This document shows positions 17,108 through 25,941 of a stretch of DNA of 64,000 nucleotides, in pieces. The notes beneath the pieces were generated by a model, which did not search any database, was not told where the DNA came from, and saw only the letters and a program-made list of their open reading frames with translations. Both the position numbers and the translations under genes were made by a program. Numbering within the stretch: position 1 is the stretch's first letter; each line of letters opens with the position of its first letter. Location of the stretch: positions 215,219-279,218 of the forward strand of contig NZ_JH806632.1 of NCBI RefSeq assembly GCF_000295095.1, read 5' to 3'. The stretch is from Actinomyces timonensis DSM 23838. GTDB lineage: Bacteria; Actinomycetota; Actinomycetes; Actinomycetales; Actinomycetaceae.

Positions 17108-17293
17108 ATGGCACGAGAGGTCGCCACCGCGATGATCATGCGGCTGCGCGAGGAGTCCGAGGAGACCCGCCTCGATGACTATCGCGCCGGAACCCAGGGA
17201 ACGCGTCCCAACCGCTCCCAGGCCGACTCAGTACGTGTGCGCCCAACCTCACCGATGAGCGAGGGCGAGGAAGGATGGGACGATGATCGCTGA
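17108..17293 (+). CDS. 61-aa hydrophilic protein of unknown function
   Basis: A short gene with a strong AGGAGG Shine-Dalgarno 6 nt before its ATG. The product starts MAREVATAMIMRLREESEET and is then polar and acidic, ending GEEGWDDDR. It overlaps the start of the nucleotidyltransferase gene by 11 bases, so translation is probably coupled. Its place between a possible toxin remnant and a nucleotidyltransferase would fit an antitoxin, but nothing in the sequence proves this. Confidence 0.45.
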   Translation: MAREVATAMIMRLREESEETRLDDYRAGTQGTRPNRSQADSVRVRPTSPMSEGEEGWDDDR

Positions 17294-18113
17294 CGACCGG
17301 ATTCAGGCGATGGCCGAGTCGCTCACTCGTGTTGGCGGGGTGAAGGCCGTGGTGCTGGGTGGCAGCAGGGCGAAGGGCACTCACCACGCGGCTTCTGACG
17401 TGGACCTTGGCCTGTACTACGACCGTCCGTCGCTGGACGTGGAGGAACTGCGGCGGCTCACGGGCTTGTTCGCCGACGACGGCCCGGTGAACGTGTCCGG
17501 CCCGGGCTCATGGGGGCCCTGGGTGGACGGCGGGGGCTGGCTCACGGTCGACGGAACGGCCGTTGACTGGATCCTGCGCGATCTGGATCGGGTCGCGCAG
17601 CAGTGCCGCCGAGCGGAAAGGGGCGAGTTCGCCTTCCACTCCCAGCCAGGGCACCCGTTGGGGTTCCTGGACGTCTCCTATGCCGGGGAGTTGGCCACAT
17701 GTTTGCCCCTGTCGGACCCGGACGGGGTGCTCGATCCATTGCGGGCAGCGCTCACTCCGTACCCGCCAGCACTACGCGCTTCCATGATCGAGAACCTGTG
17801 GCAAGCCGGGTTCTACGTGGACGCCGCGCGGAAAGGCATCCCGAAACTCGACGTGGGGTACATCGTGCTCTGCTGTTCCACGGCTCTCATGCTGTGCGCG
17901 CACGCGTGGCACGCGTCGGCCGGCAGCTGGGTGACCAACGAGAAGGGCGCGATCGTCGATGTGCAGCGCCTCCCCACCGACTCGCATGACTTCGCGGCAC
18001 GAGCCGCGACCGCCCTCACCCGGCTCAGCACCGACACACAGCAACTGGAAGCCGTGGTCGACTCCGTCGACCAGTTGGTCGCCGACTCCAGGACGGCCCT
18101 GCACGAGGGCTAG
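17283..18113 (+). CDS. Nucleotidyltransferase-domain protein (aminoglycoside adenylyltransferase-like)
   Basis: A 276-aa protein. The N-terminal nucleotidyltransferase core is clear: AVVLGGSRAKGTHHAASDVDLGLYY in pieces, with the G-G/S-R motif and the D-x-D metal ligands (SDVDLG), and a third Asp in TAVDWILRD. The C-terminal half is helical, similar to the partner domain of ANT-type enzymes. It could adenylylate an antibiotic, a protein or a toxin partner; the substrate is not evident. The start overlaps the 61-aa gene. Confidence 0.78.
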   Translation: MIADDRIQAMAESLTRVGGVKAVVLGGSRAKGTHHAASDVDLGLYYDRPSLDVEELRRLTGLFADDGPVNVSGPGSWGPWVDGGGWLTVDGTAVDWILRDLDRVAQQCRRAERGEFAFHSQPGHPLGFLDVSYAGELATCLPLSDPDGVLDPLRAALTPYPPALRASMIENLWQAGFYVDAARKGIPKLDVGYIVLCCSTALMLCAHAWHASAGSWVTNEKGAIVDVQRLPTDSHDFAARAATALTRLSTDTQQLEAVVDSVDQLVADSRTALHEG

Positions 18114-18173
18114 ATGCATGAGGCCCGCCGGCGCGGCGCCCTCCTGGACGTAACCCTTCCTGTCTGTCTGTAC

Positions 18174-18308
18174 GCGGGTTCGGGGGTCATGCCGGGGGTT
18201 CGCGGCACAGGACGGGGGCGCTACCCCCGTCCTGAGGGGGAAGACCCCGGCCAGAGGGGCGAACCCCCGTACAAGCACCCAAGCCCCCGTCCAAGCGGCC
18301 ACGACGTC
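18174..18308 (+). repeat. Dispersed structured repeat, copy A
   Basis: This 135-base intergenic stretch matches the reverse complement of 63884-64000. It folds as an outer stem (18193-18203 with 18259-18269, 11 bp) enclosing two hairpins: GGACGGGGG / CCCCCGTCC (18210-18232) and GGGG / CCCC with loop AAGA (18237-18248). The copies keep the structure and differ at one outer pair by a C-G to G-C exchange. This suggests a conserved nucleic-acid structure, not a protein-coding region. Confidence 0.65.
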
Positions 18309-18356
18309 GACCTCTCGCGGACGCGGCCCGGCTTCGTGCGATGCCGCAAACGCAGA

Positions 18357-18386
18357 AGTCCCCGGCACCTGCTGGTGCCGGGGACT
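18357..18386 (-). terminator. Terminator of the initiator tRNA gene
   Basis: AGTCCCCGGCACC (18357-18369) pairs perfectly with GGTGCCGGGGACT (18374-18386) around a 4-base loop, 10 bases downstream of the tRNA 3' end on the minus strand. It is followed on that strand by T-rich sequence (TCTGCGTTT). Confidence 0.85.
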
Positions 18387-18395
18387 CCGCTCTCG

Positions 18396-18469
18396 TAGCG
18401 GGGACAGGATTCGAACCTGCGACCTCCGGGTTATGAGCCCGGCGAGCTACCGAACTGCTCCACCCCGCG
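18396..18469 (-). tRNA. Initiator tRNA-fMet (anticodon CAT)
   Basis: Reading the minus strand, the 74-base gene begins CGCGGGGTGGAGCAG and has the anticodon arm with CTCATAA. The three G-C pairs at the base of the anticodon stem (GGG/CCC) and the unpaired C1 with U72 mark it as the initiator, not the elongator. The T arm reads GGTTCGAATCC. The CCA end is not encoded. A 13-bp hairpin terminator follows. Confidence 0.97.
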
Positions 18470-18621
18470 TCGGCGAGTAGAACTCTAGCCCGCGCCCGTC
18501 GCCGCCTTCAAGCCGGCGGAGCGTGCCCTTCCTCACCAGGAGGGCGGCTGGCAGACCGGCACGGCCAGCGCGTCGGGCTCAGCGGCCGGCCGAGCCCACC
18601 GGGCCCGGCCAGCCGCCGCTC

Positions 18622-21600
18622 CTACTTGTTGTTCAGCTTCCCCTGGGCCTCAACAGCCCGGGAGATCGCCGAGTCGAGGCGCTTCTGCGCGTCGCCGTAG
18701 GCCGTCCAGTCGCCGGCCTTGAGGGCCTTGTCCGCGTCGCTCATCGCGGTCTGCGCGTCCGCGAGCGCCGTCTGGAGATCCGTCGCCGGATCACCGGTTG
18801 AGCCGGACGCGGAGGCGCTGGGCGCGGGCGAGGCGGGCGCCGTCGTCGCCGGGGCGCTCGGAGCCGCCGTCGGCGCTGGTGTGGCAGCGGCCGAGGCATC
18901 CGGAGCGGGAGCGCCCGCGCCTCCCCCGCCGGAGTCGATGGGCGCCGTCGAGGTGCCGTTGGCGGCAGCGGCATCGCCGTTGACCTCCTCCTGGCCCGTC
19001 GTTGCCCCCGAGTCACCGCCGAAGACCTGGTCGAGCGCGCCGGAGAGGGTGTCCGCGAAGCCGACCTTGTCGCCGAAGGAGACCAGCACCTTGCGCAGCA
19101 GCGGGTACTGCGTGCCCGAGGACGACTGGACGTACACGGGCTGGACGTACAGCAGGCCCCCTCCCACCGGGAGGGTCAGGAGGTTCCCCTTGATCACCTG
19201 GGACCCCTGCTGGGACAGCAGGTTGAGCACCTGCGAGGCCTCGCCGTAGGAGTTGAAATTGCCCTGCACCTGGCCGGGCCCCGGGATATTCGAGGACCTG
19301 GGCAACTCGAGAACGCGTATCTTGCCGTAGTTCGGATTGCGCACCCCGGGCTGGCCGGAGGAGGTCTCGGAGTCCACCGCCATGAAGGCCGTGAGCACTG
19401 TGCGCCCGGGGAAGATGAAGACACTGGACAAGGAGAAGCTCGCCGCGTCCTGGTCCGGCATCTTCAGGCTCAGGTAGTACGGGTCCTGCGGGGACTCGCC
19501 CTGCTTGTTCGGATCGGCGTCACGGGTCGGGTCGTCGGGGACCTGCCAGAAGTCTCCACCGGAGTAGAAGCTCGCCGGGTCCTGGACGTGGTATTTCGCC
19601 ATGATGGAGCGCTGGACCTTGAACAGGTCCTCCGGGTATCGCATATGCGCCATGAGATCCGCGCTCATCTGGCTCATCGGGATGACTGTGCCCGGGAACA
19701 CCTTGGACCAGGCCTTGAGGATCGGATCGTCCTGGTCCCACTCGAACAGGCGCACCGAGCCGTCATAGGCGTCGACGACCGCCTTGACGGAGTTGCGCAC
19801 GTAGTTCGACTCCTCCGGCGCGCTCACCAAGGAGCTCGAGCCGGTCGCCGCCGTGAGGGAGTCGTGCTGGGAGTACGGGTAGTTGTTCGTCGTCGTGTAG
19901 CCGTCGAGGATCCACAGGACGCGCTTGGGCGTCGAGGGGTCGTCGTCGTCATCCACGACAGCCGGGTAGGGGTTGCCGTCCAGCGTGAGCCAGGGGGCGA
20001 CCTTCGCGACGCGCTGGGCGGGATCGCGGTCGTAGAGGATCTGGGAGCCTTCCCGGACCTCCTTGGAGAACAGCAGGTTCATCTCCCGGAACTTCACCGC
20101 GTAGAGCAACCGGTTCCAGTAGTTGGAGACGCTGGGGCCCCCATTGCCGGAGAAGGTCGAGTTCACCTGGCCGTTGGGCGCGGTGTCGTCGGGGTAGTCG
20201 AGCTCGCGGGGGCTGCCGCCGTCGTCCCCACCGACGATCGAGTACTCGGGAGAGGACTGGCCGAAGTAGATGCGCGGCTCGTACTCCCCCAGGTCCCCCT
20301 GCGAGGGGATGCCGCCCTCCCAGAAGGCCGGGCTGCCGTCGGAGGCCAGGGTGTTGCCGTAGGCGGTGACGACGCCGTAGCCGTGGGTGTAGACGGTGTG
20401 GTCATTGATCCAGGTGCGCTGATCCTGTCCGACGCCGTTGAGGTTGAGCTCGCGCACCGCGATGACCGTGTCCCGGCTCTTGCCGTCGATCTGATAGCGG
20501 TCCACGTTCAGGCGCGGCTGGAAGGAGTAGTACTGCTTGTTCTGCTGGACCTGCCGGAAGGTCGGGGAGATCTGGTTGGGGTCGAGCAGTCGGATCGACG
20601 CCGTCGACTCCGCGTCCGCCAGCAGCTGGCCCGGCTCGGCCGTGGTCTTGGCGTCATAGGCGGACAGGCTGGCGTCCCCCAGGCCGTAGGCGGCGAGCGT
20701 GGCGTTGATATTGCGCCCGATGTACTCCGATTCCTCGCGCTGCGCGTTGGGCTCGACGACGAAGCGCTGGACGACCATCGGGTAGCCGGTCCCGACCACC
20801 AGGGCGGAGGCCACCATGACGACGACGCCGATAATGGGCAGGCGCCACGAGCTGGAGCGGATCGAGGCGATGAACAGCACCGCGATGACGACGGCGATGG
20901 CCGCCAGGATCGCCTGCGCGGGCAGGACCGCGTTGACGTCGGTGTAGGCGGCGCCGTCGAACTTGGAGTTCGAGGAGTACAGCGAGGTGTAGCGGGTCAG
21001 CCAGTAGCGCGCGCCGAGCAGGAGGCTGAGGGCCGCCATGAAGCCGGTGAGGTGGATGCGCGCGGCGCGGGTGACGTGCTGGGCGCGCGCCACCGCGATC
21101 CCGCCGTAGAGGTAGTGGACGGCCACGCTCGCCAGGCCCGCGAAGATGACCACGCGGATGAGGAAGCCGACGACGGTGGTGAGCACCGGGAGGATGAAGA
21201 CGTAGAACGAGATGTCCATGCCGAACTGGGGATCGGTGACCCCGAAGGACTCGGCGTTGAAGGCCAGGAGGAACTGCTGCCACTTGGGCGCGAGCTCCCA
21301 GGCCGCGCCGGCCAGTGCCAGGACCGCCGGGATGATCCAGGCCAGGCGCCGGCGGAAGGGCTCGACGAGCGTGCGGTAGGCCTCCAGGTTGCGGGTGGCC
21401 TCATCGGTGGGGAGCTCGATCTCGCGGGCCCGGTAGGCCGCGACCATCGCGCCCCCCGCGGCAAGGAACATGATGAGGAACCCGACGACGAACAGCGCGC
21501 CCGCGCTGGCCCAGTGGGTCCAGAAGATCCGCTGGTAGCCCAGCTGGTTGAACCAGAGGACCTCCGTCCAGGAGCGCGACAGGAAGCCGATGAGCACCGC

Positions 21601-22098
21601 GGCCGCCGTCAGGATGCTGATCGTCAGCGAGAGCGGTCCGGGGCGCCGGGAGCGGGCAGCATCACCAGAGCCACTGGAGGATCGGTGGGCGCGGCCGCCG
21701 TCGTGCCCACCAGAACCGCCGGAGCCTCCGGAGCCGCCGCTCCCGCTGCCGCCGCCGGAGCCCGGCTCGCCGTCGTCACCCGACGGGCTGGGGTCGTGGG
21801 CCTTGAGAGCATCGCCGAGGTGGCGCAGGAACGCGGCGTCGCCCTCGAAGAACATGCCCGAGCGGACGCGGTCCTCCTTGCTGGGCTCGTCATCGGAGTC
21901 CCTGGAGTCCTCCGCGCCCTGAGAGCCCTGAGAGCCCACAGCGTCCGCAGTGCCCTCAGACTTCTTCGGCTCTTTCGGGCCCTCCGCCTGCTCACCGGCC
22001 TTGGGCTCCTCGGGTCCCTCGGAGGGGCTCCGGGGCGCGCCGTCGGGCCGCTCGGGGTCTGGCTGGTCGATGGGATCGTCGTCGGACCTGTTGTTCAC
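18622..22098 (-). CDS. UPF0182 family large membrane protein
   Basis: A 1158-aa protein. The first about 150 residues are disordered and charged (Glu/Asp/Ser/Gly repeats). Seven or so transmembrane helices follow, beginning near RPGPLSLTISILTAAAVLIG. A long extracytoplasmic domain contains the family features NRSDxD-like loops, TYGFGVVTA-like HGYGVVTAYGNTLASDG and PRIYFGQSSPEYSIVGG. The C-terminus is Ala/Pro/Ser/Thr-rich and ends in a short helix. The start was set at GTG 22098, which has GGAG 7 nt upstream. It is widespread in actinobacteria; the function is unknown. The extensions make it longer than most members, about 1000 aa. Confidence 0.88.
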   Translation of the reverse strand: MNNRSDDDPIDQPDPERPDGAPRSPSEGPEEPKAGEQAEGPKEPKKSEGTADAVGSQGSQGAEDSRDSDDEPSKEDRVRSGMFFEGDAAFLRHLGDALKAHDPSPSGDDGEPGSGGGSGSGGSGGSGGSGGHDGGRAHRSSSGSGDAARSRRPGPLSLTISILTAAAVLIGFLSRSWTEVLWFNQLGYQRIFWTHWASAGALFVVGFLIMFLAAGGAMVAAYRAREIELPTDEATRNLEAYRTLVEPFRRRLAWIIPAVLALAGAAWELAPKWQQFLLAFNAESFGVTDPQFGMDISFYVFILPVLTTVVGFLIRVVIFAGLASVAVHYLYGGIAVARAQHVTRAARIHLTGFMAALSLLLGARYWLTRYTSLYSSNSKFDGAAYTDVNAVLPAQAILAAIAVVIAVLFIASIRSSSWRLPIIGVVVMVASALVVGTGYPMVVQRFVVEPNAQREESEYIGRNINATLAAYGLGDASLSAYDAKTTAEPGQLLADAESTASIRLLDPNQISPTFRQVQQNKQYYSFQPRLNVDRYQIDGKSRDTVIAVRELNLNGVGQDQRTWINDHTVYTHGYGVVTAYGNTLASDGSPAFWEGGIPSQGDLGEYEPRIYFGQSSPEYSIVGGDDGGSPRELDYPDDTAPNGQVNSTFSGNGGPSVSNYWNRLLYAVKFREMNLLFSKEVREGSQILYDRDPAQRVAKVAPWLTLDGNPYPAVVDDDDDPSTPKRVLWILDGYTTTNNYPYSQHDSLTAATGSSSLVSAPEESNYVRNSVKAVVDAYDGSVRLFEWDQDDPILKAWSKVFPGTVIPMSQMSADLMAHMRYPEDLFKVQRSIMAKYHVQDPASFYSGGDFWQVPDDPTRDADPNKQGESPQDPYYLSLKMPDQDAASFSLSSVFIFPGRTVLTAFMAVDSETSSGQPGVRNPNYGKIRVLELPRSSNIPGPGQVQGNFNSYGEASQVLNLLSQQGSQVIKGNLLTLPVGGGLLYVQPVYVQSSSGTQYPLLRKVLVSFGDKVGFADTLSGALDQVFGGDSGATTGQEEVNGDAAAANGTSTAPIDSGGGGAGAPAPDASAAATPAPTAAPSAPATTAPASPAPSASASGSTGDPATDLQTALADAQTAMSDADKALKAGDWTAYGDAQKRLDSAISRAVEAQGKLNNK

Positions 22099-22262
22099 GA
22101 TCACGCTCCGTCGCTGGTGCCGCGCGACCCTCGCGCGGGCTGGTCGGCGCCGAAGCGCCCTGGCCCATGGTCCCATAGCCGCGAGAGGGCGATCAAAGCG
22201 GGGCGCGCCGTCGGCGCTGGGATGACGGGCCGTCACGACGAGGAAGGTGCGAGGATAGGCGC

Positions 22263-22898
22263 ATGACACAGCCGACGCCCTCCGAGCAGTCCGCCTCTCC
22301 GAGCAGCGCGGCGGATGGCAGGGGCGGCACGGGCGCCGGGCGGCGCCTCGCGCTCGGCTCGCCTCGCCACGTCGCCCTGGCCGACGCCGTCATGGAGCTC
22401 GAGGAGCACATGTCGAAGCGGGGTTGGGACGCTCCCGTGGCGGTCTTCGCCCTGGTGCGCACCTCGACGGCCCTCCGGGTCGACCCATCCCTGGCCGACG
22501 TCCTGGACCCGGGCGCCGTGGAGCTCGCGAGGGCCAACCCGGAGTCGCTCATGATCGTCGAGCAGGAGGACCTGCCGGCCTCGGCGACGCTGGAGGACCT
22601 GCTCACCCAGCTCGCCTGGCCGATGAGCGTCGACGGCGTGGCGGTGTCCGCCGAGCGGATCGTCCTTCCCGCTCAGGCGGAGGCGGAGGCCGCTGCCATC
22701 GAGGACGAGGCCGAGCAGCTGGCCTACCTGGAGAGCCGGACGGATCGCGAGGAGGTGCGCGTCGTCGTCGGGGCGCTGCGCTCCAACGAGGCGTGGTGCG
22801 CGGTGCGCGCCCGCTCCCAGGACTCCCCCGACGCGGTGGCCCAGGGCCCCGATCTGGTGCCGGGGCTGGCGGAGGCCCTGCGGGCCACCTTCATCTGA
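22263..22898 (+). CDS. PPA1309 family protein
   Basis: A 211-aa cytoplasmic protein of a conserved actinobacterial family without known function. Recognisable segments are MELEEHMSKRGWDAPVAVFA, TLEDLLTQLAWPMSVDGVAV and a C-terminal VRVVVGALRSNEAWCAVRAR. It usually occurs next to UPF0182 and PDZ/Lon protease genes, as here. It is divergent from the UPF0182 gene, and the ATG follows a GAGGAT box by 6 nt, consistent with leaderless transcription. Confidence 0.85.
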   Translation: MTQPTPSEQSASPSSAADGRGGTGAGRRLALGSPRHVALADAVMELEEHMSKRGWDAPVAVFALVRTSTALRVDPSLADVLDPGAVELARANPESLMIVEQEDLPASATLEDLLTQLAWPMSVDGVAVSAERIVLPAQAEAEAAAIEDEAEQLAYLESRTDREEVRVVVGALRSNEAWCAVRARSQDSPDAVAQGPDLVPGLAEALRATFI

Positions 22899-22946
22899 GC
22901 CTCATCTGGGCAGTGGGCCCACTCGGGCTCACTGGGCCCACCCGGC

Positions 22947-24416
22947 TCACTCGCCGCCGGGACCGTCCTCAGGGCCGCCGTCGGCGCTGCCCTTGTCCGC
23001 CTCGCGGGCGGCGTCGGTGTAGCCCAGGGTGCCGTCGAGCAACGAGGCGAGATCGGCGTCCATCTCGGCGTCCATATCCTTGTCCGCCTGCCGCATCGTC
23101 AGGAAGTCCTCGGGGTGGGCGAGCTCGGAGGCGGTGGGCATGACGTCGGGGTGCTGCCAGAAGGCGTCGCGCTCGGCGTCGCCGGCCTCCGCGCCGATGC
23201 GCCGCCACAGCTCGGCGGCCTCCCGGGCCAGCCGGGGGCGGAACTCCAGCCCGATGAGCTGGGCGAAGACCTGCTCGGCGGGTCCGCCGGCGGCGCGGCG
23301 GCGCCGCATCATCTCGGCCAGCGCCATGCCTCGCGGCAGATGCGGGGCGATGGCCCGCTCGGTGACCACCTGCACCCAGCCCTCGATGAGGGCCAGGAGC
23401 GTCTCGAGCCGCCCGACCGCCTCGGCCTGCTCGGGACTGGACTGCGGGGAGAACATTCCTCCCGCCAGCGCGGCCTGGATCGCCTCGGGGTCGTGCGGGT
23501 CCACCTGCGCCACGGCGGCCTCGACGGCGTCGGTGTCGATGGCGATGCCGCGGGCGTAGGCCTCGACGGCGCCCATGACCTGCCCGCGCAGCCAGGGGAC
23601 GTGCGCGTACAGACGGGCGGTGGCGGCCTCGCGGACGGCGAAGAACATCCGCACCTCCTCCTCGTCCTCCTCCAGCTCGGCGGCGAAGGCGCTGATATTG
23701 GAGGGCAGGAGGGCGGTGCCCGGCTCGCGGGTGAGCGGCAGACCGACCTCGGTGGAGGCCACGGCCTCCCGGGCGAGCTGCCCGATGGCGTGGCCGAGCT
23801 GCATGCCGAAGGCGGCGCCGGCCATGGTCCGCATGATCGCCTCCAGGGCGCCGACCTGCTTGGCGGCCTCGCCCGCGGCATCGCCGTCGTCCCCCAGGGA
23901 CTCGCCCATCTCCCGCATCTGGTGGGTGAGGGCCTCGGAGAGGGCGCGGGTGGCGGCCTGCGCGACCGGCGCGCAGACGTCCTTCCACACGGGCATGGTC
24001 TGGGTGACCCAGGCGTCGCGGCTCCAGGCCTCGCGGCCTCCCGGCGCGGGCATGAACTCGGTGGCGGTGTCCAACCAGAGGTCGGCGACGGTCAGGGCCT
24101 GGCGGACCGCCTGCGCCTGCGCGGCGGTGACGGTGGGGTCGCCGCCCTCGCGCGCCTGCTGAAGCGCGAGATCGCGGCCCATCGTCCAGTTGACCGGCTC
24201 GGATGAGGAGGCCGCGAACATCTGGGACAGCTGCGCGCGCATGGCCATGGCCTGCCCGGGGCTCATGCGGCCGAGCTCCTCCATCCCGCCCATCGAGGCG
24301 AGCTGCTCGGGGTCGATGCCGGAGGATCGCAGGGCGGCGACGGCGTCGTGCGCGGTCTGGGGTCCGAGGATCGCGGAGAGGAGCTCCTCAAGGGTCTCGA
24401 AGGGGTCCTCGCTCAT
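22947..24416 (-). CDS. Zinc-dependent metalloprotease-like protein (DUF2342 family)
   Basis: A 489-aa protein of a family common in actinobacteria, often labelled zinc-dependent metalloprotease. Typical segments are SPQSSPEQAEAVGRLETLLA and LIEGWVQVVTERAIAPHLP, which correspond to the region that holds an H-E-x-x-H-like site in active relatives; here the equivalent stretch reads TLLALIEGWVQVV with no HExxH, so catalytic activity is doubtful. GGGAGGA precedes the ATG. The gene is divergent from the PDZ/Lon protease, an arrangement seen in related genomes. Confidence 0.8.
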   Translation of the reverse strand: MSEDPFETLEELLSAILGPQTAHDAVAALRSSGIDPEQLASMGGMEELGRMSPGQAMAMRAQLSQMFAASSSEPVNWTMGRDLALQQAREGGDPTVTAAQAQAVRQALTVADLWLDTATEFMPAPGGREAWSRDAWVTQTMPVWKDVCAPVAQAATRALSEALTHQMREMGESLGDDGDAAGEAAKQVGALEAIMRTMAGAAFGMQLGHAIGQLAREAVASTEVGLPLTREPGTALLPSNISAFAAELEEDEEEVRMFFAVREAATARLYAHVPWLRGQVMGAVEAYARGIAIDTDAVEAAVAQVDPHDPEAIQAALAGGMFSPQSSPEQAEAVGRLETLLALIEGWVQVVTERAIAPHLPRGMALAEMMRRRRAAGGPAEQVFAQLIGLEFRPRLAREAAELWRRIGAEAGDAERDAFWQHPDVMPTASELAHPEDFLTMRQADKDMDAEMDADLASLLDGTLGYTDAAREADKGSADGGPEDGPGGE

Positions 24417-24612
24417 GGGGTTCCTCCCTGGCGGTGGTTGGCTGGCGTCGGGGGCGTGCCGGGATGGCGGGCCCCAGATCGGGGAGCCAGCGGGCACAGG
24501 ATGATCGTGCCACGGGCGAGCGCGCACCAGGCACGCGCTTCGCCAGCAGCGCGACGACGCAATGGGACGGGGCAGGTAGGCGCGGCACCGGCCCGTGGGC
24601 CATGATGGGGCC

Positions 24613-25833
24613 GTGACAGAGCACCTGGACCCGACGCTGCCCGCCCCTGGCGCCCCCGCCGACACGCCGACCAGCACCACCGCGGGCGCGGTGCCCGGGC
24701 CTGAGGCCCCTGAGAACACTGCCGGTGGCCGCCCCCGCGTCGCCCACCCGTGGCGCTGGCTCCTCGCCGGGGTGGCACTGGGGATCCTGGCCTTCATCGC
24801 TGCGGCGACGATCCCCGTCCCGAAGGTCATCGAGGGCCCGGGACGCACATGGAACGTGCTCGGCACCGTCCAGTCCGACGGACAGTCCACCGATCTCATC
24901 AACGTCTCCGGCGCCCAGACCTATGACGCGCAGGGCGCGCTGCGGATGACGACGGTGTCCGTCTCCGGCTGCCCGGGCTATCCGGTGACCGCGCTGGACG
25001 TCATCCACGCCTGGTTCGATCCCGATGAGGTCGTGCTCGACCGCGACCAGGTCTGCCCCAGGGATGTCACCGCCGAGCAGCAGCACGAGGTCGAGCAGGC
25101 CCAGATGACGAGCTCGCAGGACACGGCGGTGACCGCGGCGCTCATGGAGACCGGCCAGGCGGATTCCATGATCCTCACCGTCAAGGGGACCTCCGAGGAG
25201 CGCGGCGACGGCGTCTTCAAGGCCGGGGATGTCATCCGCTCGATCACACCCGCGGGCGGGCAGACGACGACCCCCTCCACCTACGCCCAGCTCCAGGAGC
25301 TCATGACCACCATCGCGCCGGGCACCGAGGTCCAGGTCGTGGTGAGCCGCGACGGCCAGGACACCAGCCTGACGATGACGACCCTCGAACCGGGCAAGGA
25401 CTCGGGCCGCCAGGGCTCCCTCCTGGGCGTCATGCTCGACGTGCGCGCGAACTCGGACGTCAACGCCACCTTCTCCCTGTCCGATGTGGGCGGGCCGAGC
25501 GCGGGCTCGATGTTCGCCCTCGGGATCGTCGACAAGACCACCCCGGGCGACCTCACCGGCGGCAAGGACATCGCCGGCACCGGGACGATCTCGTCGGACG
25601 GCACCATCGGCCCCATCGGCGGCATCTCCCAGAAGATGGCCGGCGCCTCCGACGCCGGGTCGCAGTACTTCCTCGCGCCCGCCTCCAACTGCGCGGACGT
25701 CGTGGGCCATGAGCCGAAGGGCATGGAGGTCTACGCGGTGTCGAATCTGCACGAGGCGGTGCAGGCGGTCGAGGGCATCGCGGCGGGCGACACCTCGTCC
25801 CTCACCACCTGCCAGGCCGTCACCACCCGCTAA
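24613..25833 (+). CDS. PDZ and Lon-catalytic domain membrane protease (YlbL/SdrC type)
   Basis: A 406-aa protease. A cytoplasmic N-terminus is followed by one transmembrane helix (WLLAGVALGILAFIAAATI), a linker, a PDZ domain (FKAGDVIRSITPAG) and a Lon-type proteolytic domain with the Ser in VGGPSAGSMFALG and the Lys expected in ISQKMAG. The start is GTG 24613, placed 6 nt after CATGAT, so the mRNA is probably leaderless; a GTG six codons upstream is the alternative. Such proteins act on the outer face of the membrane. Confidence 0.88.
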   Translation: MTEHLDPTLPAPGAPADTPTSTTAGAVPGPEAPENTAGGRPRVAHPWRWLLAGVALGILAFIAAATIPVPKVIEGPGRTWNVLGTVQSDGQSTDLINVSGAQTYDAQGALRMTTVSVSGCPGYPVTALDVIHAWFDPDEVVLDRDQVCPRDVTAEQQHEVEQAQMTSSQDTAVTAALMETGQADSMILTVKGTSEERGDGVFKAGDVIRSITPAGGQTTTPSTYAQLQELMTTIAPGTEVQVVVSRDGQDTSLTMTTLEPGKDSGRQGSLLGVMLDVRANSDVNATFSLSDVGGPSAGSMFALGIVDKTTPGDLTGGKDIAGTGTISSDGTIGPIGGISQKMAGASDAGSQYFLAPASNCADVVGHEPKGMEVYAVSNLHEAVQAVEGIAAGDTSSLTTCQAVTTR

Positions 25834-25842
25834 CTCGCCGAG

Positions 25843-25891
25843 ACCGGGCGAACAGCACCGCGAAACCGGGCGAACAGCACCGCGAGACCGG
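25843..25891. repeat. 22-bp tandem repeat (two units plus five bases)
   Basis: The unit ACCGGGCGAACAGCACCGCG plus two bases occurs at 25843-25864 and 25865-25886, with ACCGG starting a third copy. It lies just after the protease stop codon, before the terminator. No function is evident. Confidence 0.75.
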
Positions 25892-25899
25892 TTCGGGGT

Positions 25900-25940
25900 C
25901 CACAGGCGCCTGGCGCGCGGGAGCGCGCGTCAGGCTGTGG
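25900..25940. terminator. Bidirectional hairpin between the protease gene and rhaB
   Basis: CCACAG (25900-25905) pairs with CTGTGG (25935-25940). Inside, CCTG with CAGG and CGCGC with GCGCG complete an imperfect long stem. It lies between two convergent genes, immediately before the rhaB stop codon. Confidence 0.6.
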
Positions 25941-25941
25941 T

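Noticed and set aside
18114-18398. A 94-codon plus-strand frame after the nucleotidyltransferase
   Set aside because: It runs through the structured repeat and into the tRNA terminator; no ribosome-binding site or recognisable protein features.
19588-22266. An 892-codon open frame on the plus strand opposite the UPF0182 gene
   Set aside because: It mirrors the codons of a recognised gene. Long antisense frames are expected at this GC content, and its Asp/Gly/Val/Arg-rich composition has no domain-like features.
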